NCBI GenBank assembly: GCA_027314845.1
Contig: DAHVAA010000048.1
Location: 1 to 9,214, forward strand
DNA from: Thermoplasmata archaeon
Lineage (GTDB): Archaea; Thermoplasmatota; Thermoplasmata; UBA184
DNA: 9,214 nucleotides
Direction: 5' to 3'
Shown: in pieces, positions 1 through 6,211 of the stretch
How positions within the stretch are numbered: position 1 is the first letter of the stretch
Layout: each line of letters starts with the position of its first letter
Program-made: the position numbers and the translations under genes
The notes under the pieces: model-generated
Seen by the model: only the letters and a program-made list of their open reading frames with translations
What the model was told of the DNA's origin: nothing
Databases searched by the model: none

Positions 1-25
1 TACGACTGGACGAGCTCGTCGCGGT

Positions 26-871
26 CTACGGGATCGCCTGGATCGCCTCGCGGCTCTCCTCGAAGCGGCGCTTGAGGTCCTTGAGGGCGTAGCGCAGCAC
101 CTCGCGGGGGGTGAGCGCCCCGTCCGTGTCGAACCGGAGGAAGAACCGCTCGGAGTCGGGTTCGATCTTGATCGAGCCGTGCTCGCACGTCTCCTCGCAC
201 GCCCCGCAATCGATGCACTTCGTCTCGTCGGTGACCGAGAGCTTACCGCCCGAGAACTCGAGGATGTGCACCGGGCAGGACGCTGCGGTCCGCTTCTGGC
301 AGGCGTCCGAGCAACCCTCCTTTCGGGCGATCTTCACGTGCGGACGGGGGTACATCCCGACCCCGTGGGCGACCTGCCACTTCGCGTGTTCCCGCGCGGT
401 CCCGACGACCGCCGTCGCGTAGGCGAGGAGCGCCTGCCGGGCGCCGAGCCGGACGATCGGCACGTCCGGCTCAAGGATCGCGAGGGTCGCGTCACCCAGC
501 GGCACGACGTCCTTGGCGTAGACGGTGCACGGGCCCTTCTTGTCGACCGAGAACATCACCTGGCAGTGCGGGCAGCCCGCCCCGCCGCAATCGCACTCCG
601 ACTTGCGCCGGAACTGCGAGAGGTCGGTCGGGATCGGAAGCAGACCGAGCCTAAGCGCGACCGCCTCGTCGAACATGCTGGTCGAGGAGTCGTAGTCCTT
701 TCCGGTCGTCTCGTCCCGGATCGGACCGAGGTGGAACTCCACGTCCTCGATCGCGAGCTTCGGCACGTCGGAAAGCAGGGTGCGACGGATCGCGTTCACC
801 TGGGAGGCGGTGACCCCCTCGAGCTCAAGCCGGGTCGAGCGCGGAGTGAGCTCTTCGATAGAGACCGGCAT
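26..871 (-). CDS. rpoD: DNA-directed RNA polymerase subunit D (Rpo3) with ferredoxin-like domain
   Basis: This 281-residue protein is the archaeal counterpart of bacterial alpha and eukaryotic Rpb3. It dimerises with subunit L to start RNA polymerase assembly. The dimerisation region is at about residues 15-45 (NAIRRTLLSDVPKLAIEDV) and resumes at about 245-275. A CxCx4CxxC motif (C93, C95, C100, C103) resembles the Rpb3 zinc site. A ferredoxin-like insertion at about 180-240 has one full CxxCxxCxxxC motif (C219, C222, C225, C229) and an irregular three-cysteine motif (C187, C191, C199-Pro). Archaeal Rpo3 proteins are known to bind 3Fe-4S or 4Fe-4S clusters here; which cluster this one holds cannot be read from sequence. 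The ATG lies 3 nt after the rps11 stop with no clear Shine-Dalgarno, so translational coupling is likely. It is the last gene visible in the ribosomal operon; only 25 nt remain after its TAG stop and no further start is visible there. Confidence 0.97.
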   Translation of the reverse strand: MPVSIEELTPRSTRLELEGVTASQVNAIRRTLLSDVPKLAIEDVEFHLGPIRDETTGKDYDSSTSMFDEAVALRLGLLPIPTDLSQFRRKSECDCGGAGCPHCQVMFSVDKKGPCTVYAKDVVPLGDATLAILEPDVPIVRLGARQALLAYATAVVGTAREHAKWQVAHGVGMYPRPHVKIARKEGCSDACQKRTAASCPVHILEFSGGKLSVTDETKCIDCGACEETCEHGSIKIEPDSERFFLRFDTDGALTPREVLRYALKDLKRRFEESREAIQAIP

Positions 872-874
872 CGG

Positions 875-1258
875 TTAGACGCGCCGGCCGCGGCGCCCTC
901 CCTTCGGTTTCGTTCCGTCGTGAGGGACCGGGGTGACGTCCTCGATCCGCTGGATCTTGACCCCCGCCCGCGCGAGGGCTCGGATAGCGGCCTGGGCGCC
1001 GGGCCCGGGGGACCGGGAGCGATTGCCCCCCGGCGACCGGACTCGGACGTGGAGGGTGTCGTAGCCCTTCTCCTTGATCTCCGCCGCGATCTGGTCGGCG
1101 GCCTTCATCGCGGCGTAGGGGCTCGACTCATCGCGGGCGGCCTTGACCACCATCCCGCCCGTGGCCTTCGCCAGCGTCTCGGCGCCCGTGATGTCGGTGA
1201 CGGTGATGTGAATGTTGTTGTAGCTCGCGAAGATGTGCGCGATCCCGATCTTCGCCAT
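875..1258 (-). CDS. rps11: Small-subunit ribosomal protein S11 (uS11)
   Basis: The 127-residue product is a 30S platform protein that binds 16S rRNA near the decoding and mRNA exit region. The N-terminal half ([21 protein letters not shown]) and the centre ([10 protein letters not shown], then [12 protein letters not shown]) are typical of the family. The C-terminal part has the conserved loop [22 protein letters not shown] and ends in the basic stretch [13 protein letters not shown]. The ATG at 1258 is chosen over longer in-frame starts because it gives the usual family beginning ([15 protein letters not shown]). It lies 2 nt after the rps4 stop, and a GGAGG sits 9 nt upstream of it. The frame is open further upstream to 1531, but that part overlaps rps4 and is low-complexity Arg/Gly/Pro sequence, so I exclude it. 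The length is normal for archaea and nothing looks broken. Confidence 0.97.
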   Translation of the reverse strand: MAKIGIAHIFASYNNIHITVTDITGAETLAKATGGMVVKAARDESSPYAAMKAADQIAAEIKEKGYDTLHVRVRSPGGNRSRSPGPGAQAAIRALARAGVKIQRIEDVTPVPHDGTKPKGGRRGRRV

Positions 1259-1260
1259 GC

Positions 1261-1860
1261 TCACGCCCCTCCCTCGGGTGCGACGGGCGCGGCGGCCGGC
1301 TCGGCGGGGGCGGCACGGGCCTCGAGCCGTGCGCGCAGCTCCACGCGGACCGCGTGGTCGTCGCTCGCGAGGGGACTCGAGGGCGAGTAGCTGATCTGAG
1401 CCTCCTCTGCCGACGGGACGAGATATCCCGGGCGAGTCACGCGATGGTCGCCGATCGAGATGTGACCATGAACGATCCATTGGCGGGCCCCGAACGGGGT
1501 GGGGGCGAGCCCCTTCGTGAAGACGATCCACTCGAACCGCCGGCGCAGCAGGCCCTCGGTCGAAAGGGCGAGCACGTCGTCGATCGTGGGCGTGCCGGCG
1601 GGCAGGATCCCGAGCCGCGTGAGCCGGCCGAGCAACTGGTCGGTCTCGCGCCGGGCCTGCTCCTCACCGGCCCGTAGACGGGCCTGAAGGTCCCGGGCCT
1701 GTCGACGGAAACCGCGCAAGACCGACTGGGCCTTCCACAGCTCTCGCTTGTTCTTGAGGCCGTACTTCTGGAGGAGCTTGCGTTCCTCCTCCATTCGGGC
1801 GGCCTCCCACGGATGCTTCGGGGTTTCGTACGTCCGGCGGAGGAACTTCGGGTCGCCCAC
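1261..1860 (-). CDS. rps4: Small-subunit ribosomal protein S4 (uS4)
   Basis: This 199-residue protein is a primary 16S rRNA-binding protein that nucleates assembly of the 30S body. It opens with [19 protein letters not shown], which is characteristic of archaeal S4. A basic helical region follows (KKYGLKN-like at about 30-60, then [15 protein letters not shown]). The S4 RNA-binding domain is at about 106-150, with [19 protein letters not shown] and [23 protein letters not shown]. After about residue 160 the sequence becomes an Ala/Pro/Glu-rich tail ([15 protein letters not shown]) that looks disordered. The GTG start at 1860 is preferred because the homologous sequence begins exactly there and AAGGAG lies 10 nt upstream, overlapping the end of rps13. 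Longer in-frame starts back to 2013 only add Arg-rich out-of-frame translation of rps13. The gap to rps13 is 7 nt and to rps11 is 2 nt. Confidence 0.96.
   Translation of the reverse strand: MGDPKFLRRTYETPKHPWEAARMEEERKLLQKYGLKNKRELWKAQSVLRGFRRQARDLQARLRAGEEQARRETDQLLGRLTRLGILPAGTPTIDDVLALSTEGLLRRRFEWIVFTKGLAPTPFGARQWIVHGHISIGDHRVTRPGYLVPSAEEAQISYSPSSPLASDDHAVRVELRARLEARAAPAEPAAAPVAPEGGA
1268..1272 (-). promoter_or_regulatory. Shine-Dalgarno site of rps11
   Basis: On the minus strand GGAGG lies 9 nt upstream of the ATG at 1258, inside the last codons of rps4. It fixes the rps11 start and rejects the longer open frame. Confidence 0.75.
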
Positions 1861-1867
1861 GGATGAA

Positions 1868-2581
1868 CTACTCCTTCTTCGCAGCCGGTGCCGGGGCAGG
1901 AGCCGGCGCCGCGCTCCCTTCCTTCGAAGCGGCAGCCGCCGCTTCCTTCGCGGCCTTCTTGAGCACGCCCGCCGCCATTCCGGTGCGCCCGTTTGACCGG
2001 GTCCGCTGGCCACGGACCTTCTGGCCCCGTTCGTGCCGGACCCCGCGGTAGCTGCGAATCATCTTCATCTGGTTGACGTCGTCCCGGCGACGGGTCTCGA
2101 GGTCGGGACCGATGTAGTGCGGCGACTCGCCCACGATCGGCTCGCGGGTGTGATTGACCATCCAGGCCGGGACCTTGGACGTAAGTTGCCCAAGGGTCGA
2201 TTCGATCCCCTCCACGGTCGGTTCGGGAAGGTTGCCGATCATCTCGGCGGCGTTGACGTTCGCGAGGCGGCAGGCCACCTCCGCGAGACGGAGGCCGACC
2301 CCCCGTACGCCGGTGAGCGCGAGCGCGGTCGCTCGCGTGCCGTCCAGGTCGGAGTTGGCGATCCGAACGATGTAGCGGAAGTTCGGATTGTCGGGGACGA
2401 ACTTCGTCGCCTTCGTGCCGGGGGCCGGGCCCTTCTTGGCCTTCGTCTCCTTGGGCTCCTTTCCCTCCTTCCCTTTCGCGCCGGGCGCGCGCTTCGAGGG
2501 CTTCTCGGAGGGGGCGGCGGCCTCGGGGCTCGGGGCGCTCTCCGGCTTCTCGGCCGGTGCCTCCTTCGACTCCTTGGGCAC
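1868..2581 (-). CDS. rps13: Small-subunit ribosomal protein S13 (uS13) with long low-complexity N- and C-terminal extensions
   Basis: S13 lies in the 30S head and contacts the 50S subunit and P-site tRNA. The recognisable core runs from about residue 68 (FRYIVRIANSDLDG) through the helix-two-turn-helix part (LTGVRGVGLRLAEVACRLANV) to the basic rRNA-binding end (SYRGVRHERGQKVRGQRTRS, about 177-196). With the GTG at 2581 the protein is 237 residues, against about 150 usual in archaea. About 65 N-terminal residues are Lys/Glu/Ala/Pro-rich, and about 35 C-terminal residues are Ala-rich, including an APAPAPAPA run. The GTG is chosen because AGGGAG lies 7 nt upstream; an in-frame GTG at 2641 lacks such a site and would add 20 unrelated residues. 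This is the first gene of the operon with S4, S11 and Rpo3, 108 nt after the methyltransferase stop. The tails look disordered; their function is unknown to me. Confidence 0.95.
   Translation of the reverse strand: MPKESKEAPAEKPESAPSPEAAAPSEKPSKRAPGAKGKEGKEPKETKAKKGPAPGTKATKFVPDNPNFRYIVRIANSDLDGTRATALALTGVRGVGLRLAEVACRLANVNAAEMIGNLPEPTVEGIESTLGQLTSKVPAWMVNHTREPIVGESPHYIGPDLETRRRDDVNQMKMIRSYRGVRHERGQKVRGQRTRSNGRTGMAAGVLKKAAKEAAAAASKEGSAAPAPAPAPAAKKE
1871..1876 (-). promoter_or_regulatory. Shine-Dalgarno site of rps4
   Basis: On the minus strand AAGGAG forms the last two sense codons of rps13 and lies 10 nt before the GTG at 1860. It supports this non-ATG start and suggests coupling between rps13 termination and rps4 initiation. 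Confidence 0.7.
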
Positions 2582-2588
2582 GATTTCG

Positions 2589-2594
2589 CTCCCT
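2589..2594 (-). promoter_or_regulatory. Shine-Dalgarno site of rps13
   Basis: On the minus strand AGGGAG is followed by 7 nt and then the GTG at 2581. It is the main reason for choosing this start over the in-frame GTG at 2641. Confidence 0.65.
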
Positions 2595-2685
2595 GGTGGT
2601 GCGCCCCGTCGAGTACCGGTCGAAGGAGAGCGAACGCCCACCGTTCGACCCTCTCATCGAGGGCGGGGCCGCCGAGAAGACCCTT

Positions 2686-2698
2686 CCTTTTAAGCGCT
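2686..2698 (-). promoter_or_regulatory. Probable TATA/BRE promoter of the rps13-rps4-rps11-rpo3 operon
   Basis: The minus strand reads AGCGCTTAAAAGG, an archaeal TATA-like box (TTAAAA at 2688-2693) in very GC-rich surroundings, with purine/GC sequence before it that could serve as BRE. It overlaps the TAA stop of the methyltransferase gene. Transcription would start near 2663-2667, leaving a leader of about 80 nt before the GTG at 2581. No transcript data are available, so the call rests on motif and position only. Confidence 0.5.
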
Positions 2699-3421
2699 TC
2701 GGCCGTCGGAGCGGGCCGGGGACGACCGCGGTGGGCGCGCGGGCGCCCGGCGACGGCGAACCGGGGCGACGAGCGGGCGGCCGACCGCCGGCGGTGGCCC
2801 GGGCAGTCGGGCCTCGAGCACGCGGAAGCCGGACCCGCGGCCGAGAACGCGGACGGTCCCGGTCCAGTGAGCACGGAGCCACTGCTGGTAGAACCGGATC
2901 CCCTCGCTCCCATGGCCGACCACCCAGAGCCGGCCGCCGGGAGCGAGGTGGTCCGGGGCCTGCTCCAAGATCCTCAGGATCTGCTCTCGACCGATGCGGT
3001 AAGGAGGGTTGGTCGCGATCAGGTCGAACCGCTCGCCTTCGACCGGCTCGTAGAAGGCGCCGACCCGGACCTCCCCGTTCGCGATGCGGTTCCGCGTGAG
3101 GTTCCCCCGCGCGAGGCGGGCCGCGCGCCGATTTACCTCGGTGAGGACGACGTGCCCGCCCGGGCTCGCTTTCGCCGCGGCGACGCCGACGGCCCCCCAG
3201 CCGCACCCGAGGTCGAGCACGCGGTCCGACGGCCCCACTGCGAGATGCTCGATCAGCAGCGCGGTGCCCGGGTCGAGACCGTGAGAAGAGAACACACCGG
3301 CGTCGACCGTGAACGCCAGCAGCTCTCCCCGATACAGGAAGCGCTTCTCCGAAGGGGTCGGCCGAGACCGGGGCCGTGCGGTCCAGTACGGTTCCTCCCT
3401 GGGGGAGGGTTCTTCGTCCAT
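2690..3421 (-). CDS. Class I SAM-dependent methyltransferase, RsmC/MJ0882-like (probable rRNA guanine methyltransferase)
   Basis: The 243-residue protein has the MTS (small methyltransferase) fold. The lead-in YRGELLAFTVDAGVFSSHGLDPGT (about 30-53) is typical of the RsmC and MJ0882 group. Motif I is VLDLGCGWGAVGV (68-80), the acidic SAM-ribose position is in TEVN (94-97), and the catalytic NPPY is at 138-141. NPPY methyltransferases modify exocyclic amino groups of G or A. Bacterial RsmC makes m2G in 16S rRNA, so an rRNA target is plausible; the exact substrate is inference. The last 35 or so residues are Arg/Pro-rich and not part of the fold. The ATG directly follows the dnaJ stop (TAGATG, no gap), which suggests translational coupling. 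Ribosomal protein genes follow downstream, which fits a role in ribosome maturation. Confidence 0.85.
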   Translation of the reverse strand: MDEEPSPREEPYWTARPRSRPTPSEKRFLYRGELLAFTVDAGVFSSHGLDPGTALLIEHLAVGPSDRVLDLGCGWGAVGVAAAKASPGGHVVLTEVNRRAARLARGNLTRNRIANGEVRVGAFYEPVEGERFDLIATNPPYRIGREQILRILEQAPDHLAPGGRLWVVGHGSEGIRFYQQWLRAHWTGTVRVLGRGSGFRVLEARLPGPPPAVGRPLVAPVRRRRAPARPPRSSPARSDGRSA

Positions 3422-4570
3422 CTAGTCGGCCCGCCGCCGGAAGAGCGACTCGCGTTTGGAACCGGTCGCACGACCCTCCGTCCCGAACGCCTCCCGCAGG
3501 AGCTCCCGCTCCCGACCAGAGAGACTGCGGGGGATCTCCACGTGGGCGGTGACGATGAGGTCCCCGCGGCTCGACCCACCGAGGCGGGGGAACCCCTCAC
3601 CCCGCAGGCGGAACGGCGTCTCGGGCTGGGTCCCGGCGGGGATCGTGAGCTGCGCTTCACACTCGACCGTCGGCACGGGGACTGTCCCTCCGAGGAGCGC
3701 CGTCGCGAGGGAGATCGTCGTCTCGGAGAAGGCGTCCCGCCCTTCCCTGCGAAGGTGCGGAGAGGACTCGAACTCGACCTGGACGAACAGGTCGCCGGGC
3801 CGACCGCCCGCCGGGGCGGCCATGCCGTGGCCCGGCACCCGCAGGACAGAACCGTCTTCGACCCCGGCCGGAACCGTGAGCTCGATCCGCTCGACCGAGG
3901 TCAGCCGTCCAGCCCCCCGGCAGGTCGGGCACTTCTCGAGGATCTTGTGCCCCGTCCCATGACATCGTGGGCACTCCCCGATCGTCAGGAGCTGCGCGAA
4001 CCCGCTCGAGCGGACCTGCCGGACCTGCCCTTCCCCGTGGCATTCGGGGCAGGTCTCGAGCGCGGTACCGTTCTTGGCTCCCGTTCCCTGGCAATCGGAA
4101 CACGGCTTCGAACGGGGGACTTCGAGCGTCGGGCGCGCGCCCCGGACGGCCGCGGAGAGGGGGAGTCGGACGGTGAGCTCGACATCGCTCCCCCGTCGAG
4201 TCGCGTTCCTTGGAACCCCGCCCAACGGTCCCCCGAAACCGCCGAAGAACTGGCGGAAGAGCGGCGAGGCCCCGAGCAGGTCCTCGAGGTCCCCCACGTG
4301 CGTGAAGTTCTGCCAGGAGAACCCACCCGGTCCAAAGTCGGTCTCCACCCCCTGGAAGCCGAGCTGGTCATACCGGCGGCGTTTCTCGTCGTCCGCGAGG
4401 ACCTCGTAGGCCTCCGAGATCTCCTTGAACTTCTCTTCCGCGGCCTTCGGGTTCTCCTTCGCGACGTCGGGGTGGTACTGGCGCGCGAGCCGACGGTAGG
4501 CGGACTTGACCTCGTCGGCCGACGCGCTCTTCGGTACGCCGAGGACGTCGTAGTAATCGCGTTTGGACAT
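3422..4570 (-). CDS. dnaJ: Chaperone protein DnaJ (Hsp40, type I)
   Basis: This 382-residue co-chaperone stimulates the DnaK ATPase and delivers unfolded clients. The full type I layout is present. The J domain spans about 4-70 with the HPD motif at 33-35. A Gly/Phe-rich linker lies at about 75-120 ([11 protein letters not shown]). The zinc region holds four CxxCxGxG-type repeats beginning at C157, C174, C200 and C214. The C-terminal client-binding domains follow from about 225, with [20 protein letters not shown] and [20 protein letters not shown]. The ATG at 4570 gives the family start [13 protein letters not shown]. No Shine-Dalgarno is visible. A TATA-like GGTAAATAG lies about 50 nt upstream, so it may have its own promoter. 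The stop abuts the methyltransferase ATG. Neither dnaK nor grpE is in the window, although dnaJ often sits with them. Confidence 0.97.
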   Translation of the reverse strand: MSKRDYYDVLGVPKSASADEVKSAYRRLARQYHPDVAKENPKAAEEKFKEISEAYEVLADDEKRRRYDQLGFQGVETDFGPGGFSWQNFTHVGDLEDLLGASPLFRQFFGGFGGPLGGVPRNATRRGSDVELTVRLPLSAAVRGARPTLEVPRSKPCSDCQGTGAKNGTALETCPECHGEGQVRQVRSSGFAQLLTIGECPRCHGTGHKILEKCPTCRGAGRLTSVERIELTVPAGVEDGSVLRVPGHGMAAPAGGRPGDLFVQVEFESSPHLRREGRDAFSETTISLATALLGGTVPVPTVECEAQLTIPAGTQPETPFRLRGEGFPRLGGSSRGDLIVTAHVEIPRSLSGRERELLREAFGTEGRATGSKRESLFRRRAD

Positions 4571-4614
4571 GTTGGAACGGGTGGAGGACCCGGACCCGGG
4601 CTCGATTAGCGCGC

Positions 4615-4624
4615 TCTATTTACC
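4615..4624 (-). promoter_or_regulatory. Possible TATA box of dnaJ
   Basis: The minus strand reads GGTAAATAGA, with TAAATA at 4617-4622, overlapping the stop codon of the SAM hydrolase-like gene. A start about 25 nt downstream would leave a leader of about 20-25 nt before the dnaJ ATG, which has no Shine-Dalgarno. I see no clear heat-shock operator. The call rests on motif and spacing alone. Confidence 0.35.
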
Positions 4625-5446
4625 GTCATCCCGCGCGCGAAGCTCGACGTTCCAGCGAAATCGTGCGGCCGCGCCGAAGCCGATCCCGAGCCGGCTCTCC
4701 GCGCGGCCCAGCGCCACCGCGAGCTCGAGCAGCCCGAAGCTCGAACCCAACACGCCGAGCCGACGCCGACCGAGCGCCTCGTAGCTCCCCACGAACGGCA
4801 GGGAGCGCGCCGGCCGCCGACCGACCCGGAGCGAGACCCGACGGGCGCCGCGGGGCACCCAGTCCGTCGGGACGTTCGTGAGCAGGTTCCCGAATCGGTC
4901 GACATGGACCACCTCTCCGTCGGCACCTCCGGGCCGCCGGACCGGTCGGGGGATGCGGAGCGGGGTCGCGACGTGGGGAGGACCCAGCCGCGAGATCGGG
5001 GCGCCGCGAGCCAGGAGCGCCGCGGCCGGAGCAAAAAGGTCTCGGCCGTCGAACGTCGCTCCGACCCGAGAGTGCGGGGCGAAACGGGTCGGTTCCAGCC
5101 GGACCGCCCGCCGCAGCCCGAGGGCTTCGGCGAGTGGGTAGAGCACTCCGTTGTCGGGCCCGACCAGGTACGACCCGTCCTTGCAGGCGATCGCGACCCC
5201 CGCCCGCCGGCCTCCCACCCCCGGGTCGACCACGACCAGGTGCACGGTCCCCGGTGGAAAGCCGCGCGCCATCGCCCGTAGCACGAACGCCGCTTCCCCG
5301 ATTGCGTGCGGCCGAAGGTCGTGCGTCAGGTCGACGAGCTGTTCGGGGCGTACGGTCCGCAAGAGGACCGCCTTCATCTGGGCGGTGTACGCCGCCCCCA
5401 CGTCACTCGTGAGCGTTAGGAGCCGTCGGCCGGACCGCCGCGCCAC
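4616..5446 (-). CDS. DUF62 family SAM hydrolase-like protein (SAM hydroxide adenosyltransferase) with His-to-Asp change at the catalytic site
   Basis: The 276-residue protein belongs to the family that splits S-adenosylmethionine with water into adenosine and methionine, and is related to fluorinase. Recognised parts are LTLTSDVG (10-17, ribose-binding Asp15), QMKAVLLR, VDLTHDLRPHAIGEAAFVL, GTVHLVVVDPGVGGRR (D74 and R81), VGPDNGVLYPLAEAL (95-109), TFDGRDLFAPAAALL (131-145) and DRFGNLLTNV (183-192). The catalytic triad of the Pyrococcus enzyme is Asp-Arg-His. D74 and R81 match, but the position usually His (TFHGRD) is D133. The loop after SDVG also seems about two residues shorter than usual. 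The fold and most of the active site are intact, so it is not an obvious pseudogene, yet activity cannot be assumed. The GTG at 5446 is the first usable start, 25 nt after the membrane-protein stop. Confidence 0.88.
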   Translation of the reverse strand: MARRSGRRLLTLTSDVGAAYTAQMKAVLLRTVRPEQLVDLTHDLRPHAIGEAAFVLRAMARGFPPGTVHLVVVDPGVGGRRAGVAIACKDGSYLVGPDNGVLYPLAEALGLRRAVRLEPTRFAPHSRVGATFDGRDLFAPAAALLARGAPISRLGPPHVATPLRIPRPVRRPGGADGEVVHVDRFGNLLTNVPTDWVPRGARRVSLRVGRRPARSLPFVGSYEALGRRRLGVLGSSFGLLELAVALGRAESRLGIGFGAAARFRWNVELRARDDGK

Positions 5447-5471
5447 GTCCCGCGCCGCCCGTTGCGGGCGC

Positions 5472-5804
5472 TCAGGACTTCATGATCGCGACCAGGAAGA
5501 TCCCGACCGCGATGAGGGCGCCGATCACAGCCGCCACGATCACGAGGAACGTCTCCCACACGAGGGAGCCCAACTGGCCCGACGTGCCGCCCGCGAGCGT
5601 CCCGGTGTGGTAGAAGTAGCCGACCAGTAGGCCCACGAGGAGACCCACAACGAGGAGCACGACCCCGATGGTCCGGCTCTTCCCGCTACCGAAGTAGGCG
5701 GTGAACACCCCGGCGAGGATCAGGAAGAGCCCGAAGACGAGGAGCAAGATCGCAAGAAACTGCCAGCCACCGATATCCACCGCGGAGCCCAAGAGGTCGA
5801 ACAT
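5472..5804 (-). CDS. Small membrane protein with three predicted transmembrane helices, function unknown
   Basis: I do not recognise a named family for this 110-residue protein. Three strongly hydrophobic segments are visible, at about 15-38 (FLAILLLVFGLFLILAGVFTAY), 45-65 (TIGVVLLVVGLLVGLLVGYFY) and 82-107 (ETFLVIVAAVIGALIAVGIFLV). They are separated by a short GSGKSR loop and a Gly/Thr/Ser-rich loop at about 67-80. There are few charged residues, no cysteines and no catalytic motif. The ATG at 5804 gives a short polar N-terminus before the first helix and lies 13 nt after the RAM-protein stop, with a weak AAGG-type site. Position between the RAM-domain gene and the SAM hydrolase-like gene suggests co-expression but not a function. 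The hydrophobicity pattern and compact spacing make it likely a real gene. Confidence 0.75.
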   Translation of the reverse strand: MFDLLGSAVDIGGWQFLAILLLVFGLFLILAGVFTAYFGSGKSRTIGVVLLVVGLLVGLLVGYFYHTGTLAGGTSGQLGSLVWETFLVIVAAVIGALIAVGIFLVAIMKS

Positions 5805-5817
5805 ATCGCCTTACCTT

Positions 5818-6051
5818 TCAGAACTTGATGCCGGTGAGGGTCTTCGTGTCGATGACGCCCGACACGGAGCGGATCTTGTCGACGACGAGCTGGCCGAGGG
5901 CGTTGAAATCCTCCGCCTCGACCTTTGCGATCAGGTCGTACTCCCCGAACAGGGGGTGCAGCTCGACGATCCCCTTCACCCGGAGCAGCTCGGTGTAGAC
6001 CTCATGCTCCTTTGCAGGAGCGGTGCTGATGAGGACGAAACCTATCGCCAA
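5818..6051 (-). CDS. Stand-alone Lrp/AsnC ligand-binding (RAM) domain protein
   Basis: This is a single RAM domain (alpha-beta sandwich, AsnC_trans_reg type) of about 77 residues with no helix-turn-helix. The signature is LFGEYDLIAKVEAEDFNALG (about 34-53) followed by VDKIRSVSGVIDTKTLTGIKF at the end. In full Lrp regulators this domain binds amino acids and forms dimers and octamers. Stand-alone versions may sense metabolites or modulate partner Lrp proteins by mixed assembly; here that role is inference. The start is a TTG. The TTG at 6051 gives MAIGFVLIST, which looks like the family beginning, and has GAGGGG 9 nt upstream. A TTG at 6060 is possible but sits directly against that site. A TATA-like CTTATTAAGG lies just upstream. 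The gene heads the minus-strand run and is divergent from the MFS gene. Confidence 0.87.
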   Translation of the reverse strand: MAIGFVLISTAPAKEHEVYTELLRVKGIVELHPLFGEYDLIAKVEAEDFNALGQLVVDKIRSVSGVIDTKTLTGIKF

Positions 6052-6090
6052 CCCGGGCAACCCCTCTCGACGCCGCGCGAGAAGTCACCG

Positions 6091-6100
6091 CCTTAATAAG
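6091..6100 (-). promoter_or_regulatory. Probable TATA box for the RAM-domain gene
   Basis: The minus strand reads CTTATTAAGG, an AT-rich island in GC-rich DNA and a good archaeal TATA-like box. About 26 nt downstream is near 6068-6071, just before the GAGAGGGG ribosome site, so the leader would be very short. Confidence 0.55.
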
Positions 6101-6174
6101 CGTGTCGCGGAACGGCGTACGATTCCTCGATAGAGGGGCGGGCTCCGGACCCCCATCGCCACTGGAGTGAACGC

Positions 6175-6187
6175 GGCTTAAGTAAGA
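6175..6187 (+). promoter_or_regulatory. Probable TATA box for the MFS transporter gene
   Basis: The plus strand reads GGCTTAAGTAAGA. The centre of the box lies about 30 nt before the ATG at 6212, so transcription should begin only a few nucleotides upstream of it. With no Shine-Dalgarno present, a leaderless or nearly leaderless mRNA is likely. It is arranged back to back with the RAM-gene TATA box about 80 nt away. Confidence 0.55.
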
Positions 6188-6211
6188 GGCCCGTACGCCC
6201 GGCTTCGGACG

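Noticed and set aside
1..25. Possible start of rpl18e, the usual gene after rpo3
   Set aside because: The 25 nt after the rpo3 stop contain no start codon on the minus strand and too little sequence to identify anything.
179..1390. A 403-codon plus-strand open frame opposite rpo3 and rps11
   Set aside because: Composition is Arg/Asp/Gly-rich with no family resemblance, and both minus-strand genes beneath it are certain.
1871..1960. Ala/Pro codon repeats at the rps13 end as a functional DNA repeat
   Set aside because: The repetition is explained by the Ala-Pro protein tail in frame; there is no regular unit or array beyond it.
1437..3206. A 589-codon minus-strand open frame in another frame over rps4, rps13 and the methyltransferase
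   Set aside because: It overlaps three confidently identified genes on the same strand and is low-complexity throughout.
2033..4609. An 858-codon open frame on the plus strand, antisense to rps13, the methyltransferase and dnaJ
   Set aside because: The translation is Arg/Gly/Pro/Glu-rich with no recognisable domain and runs across several real minus-strand genes and their gaps. Long antisense frames are expected where third positions are mostly G or C.
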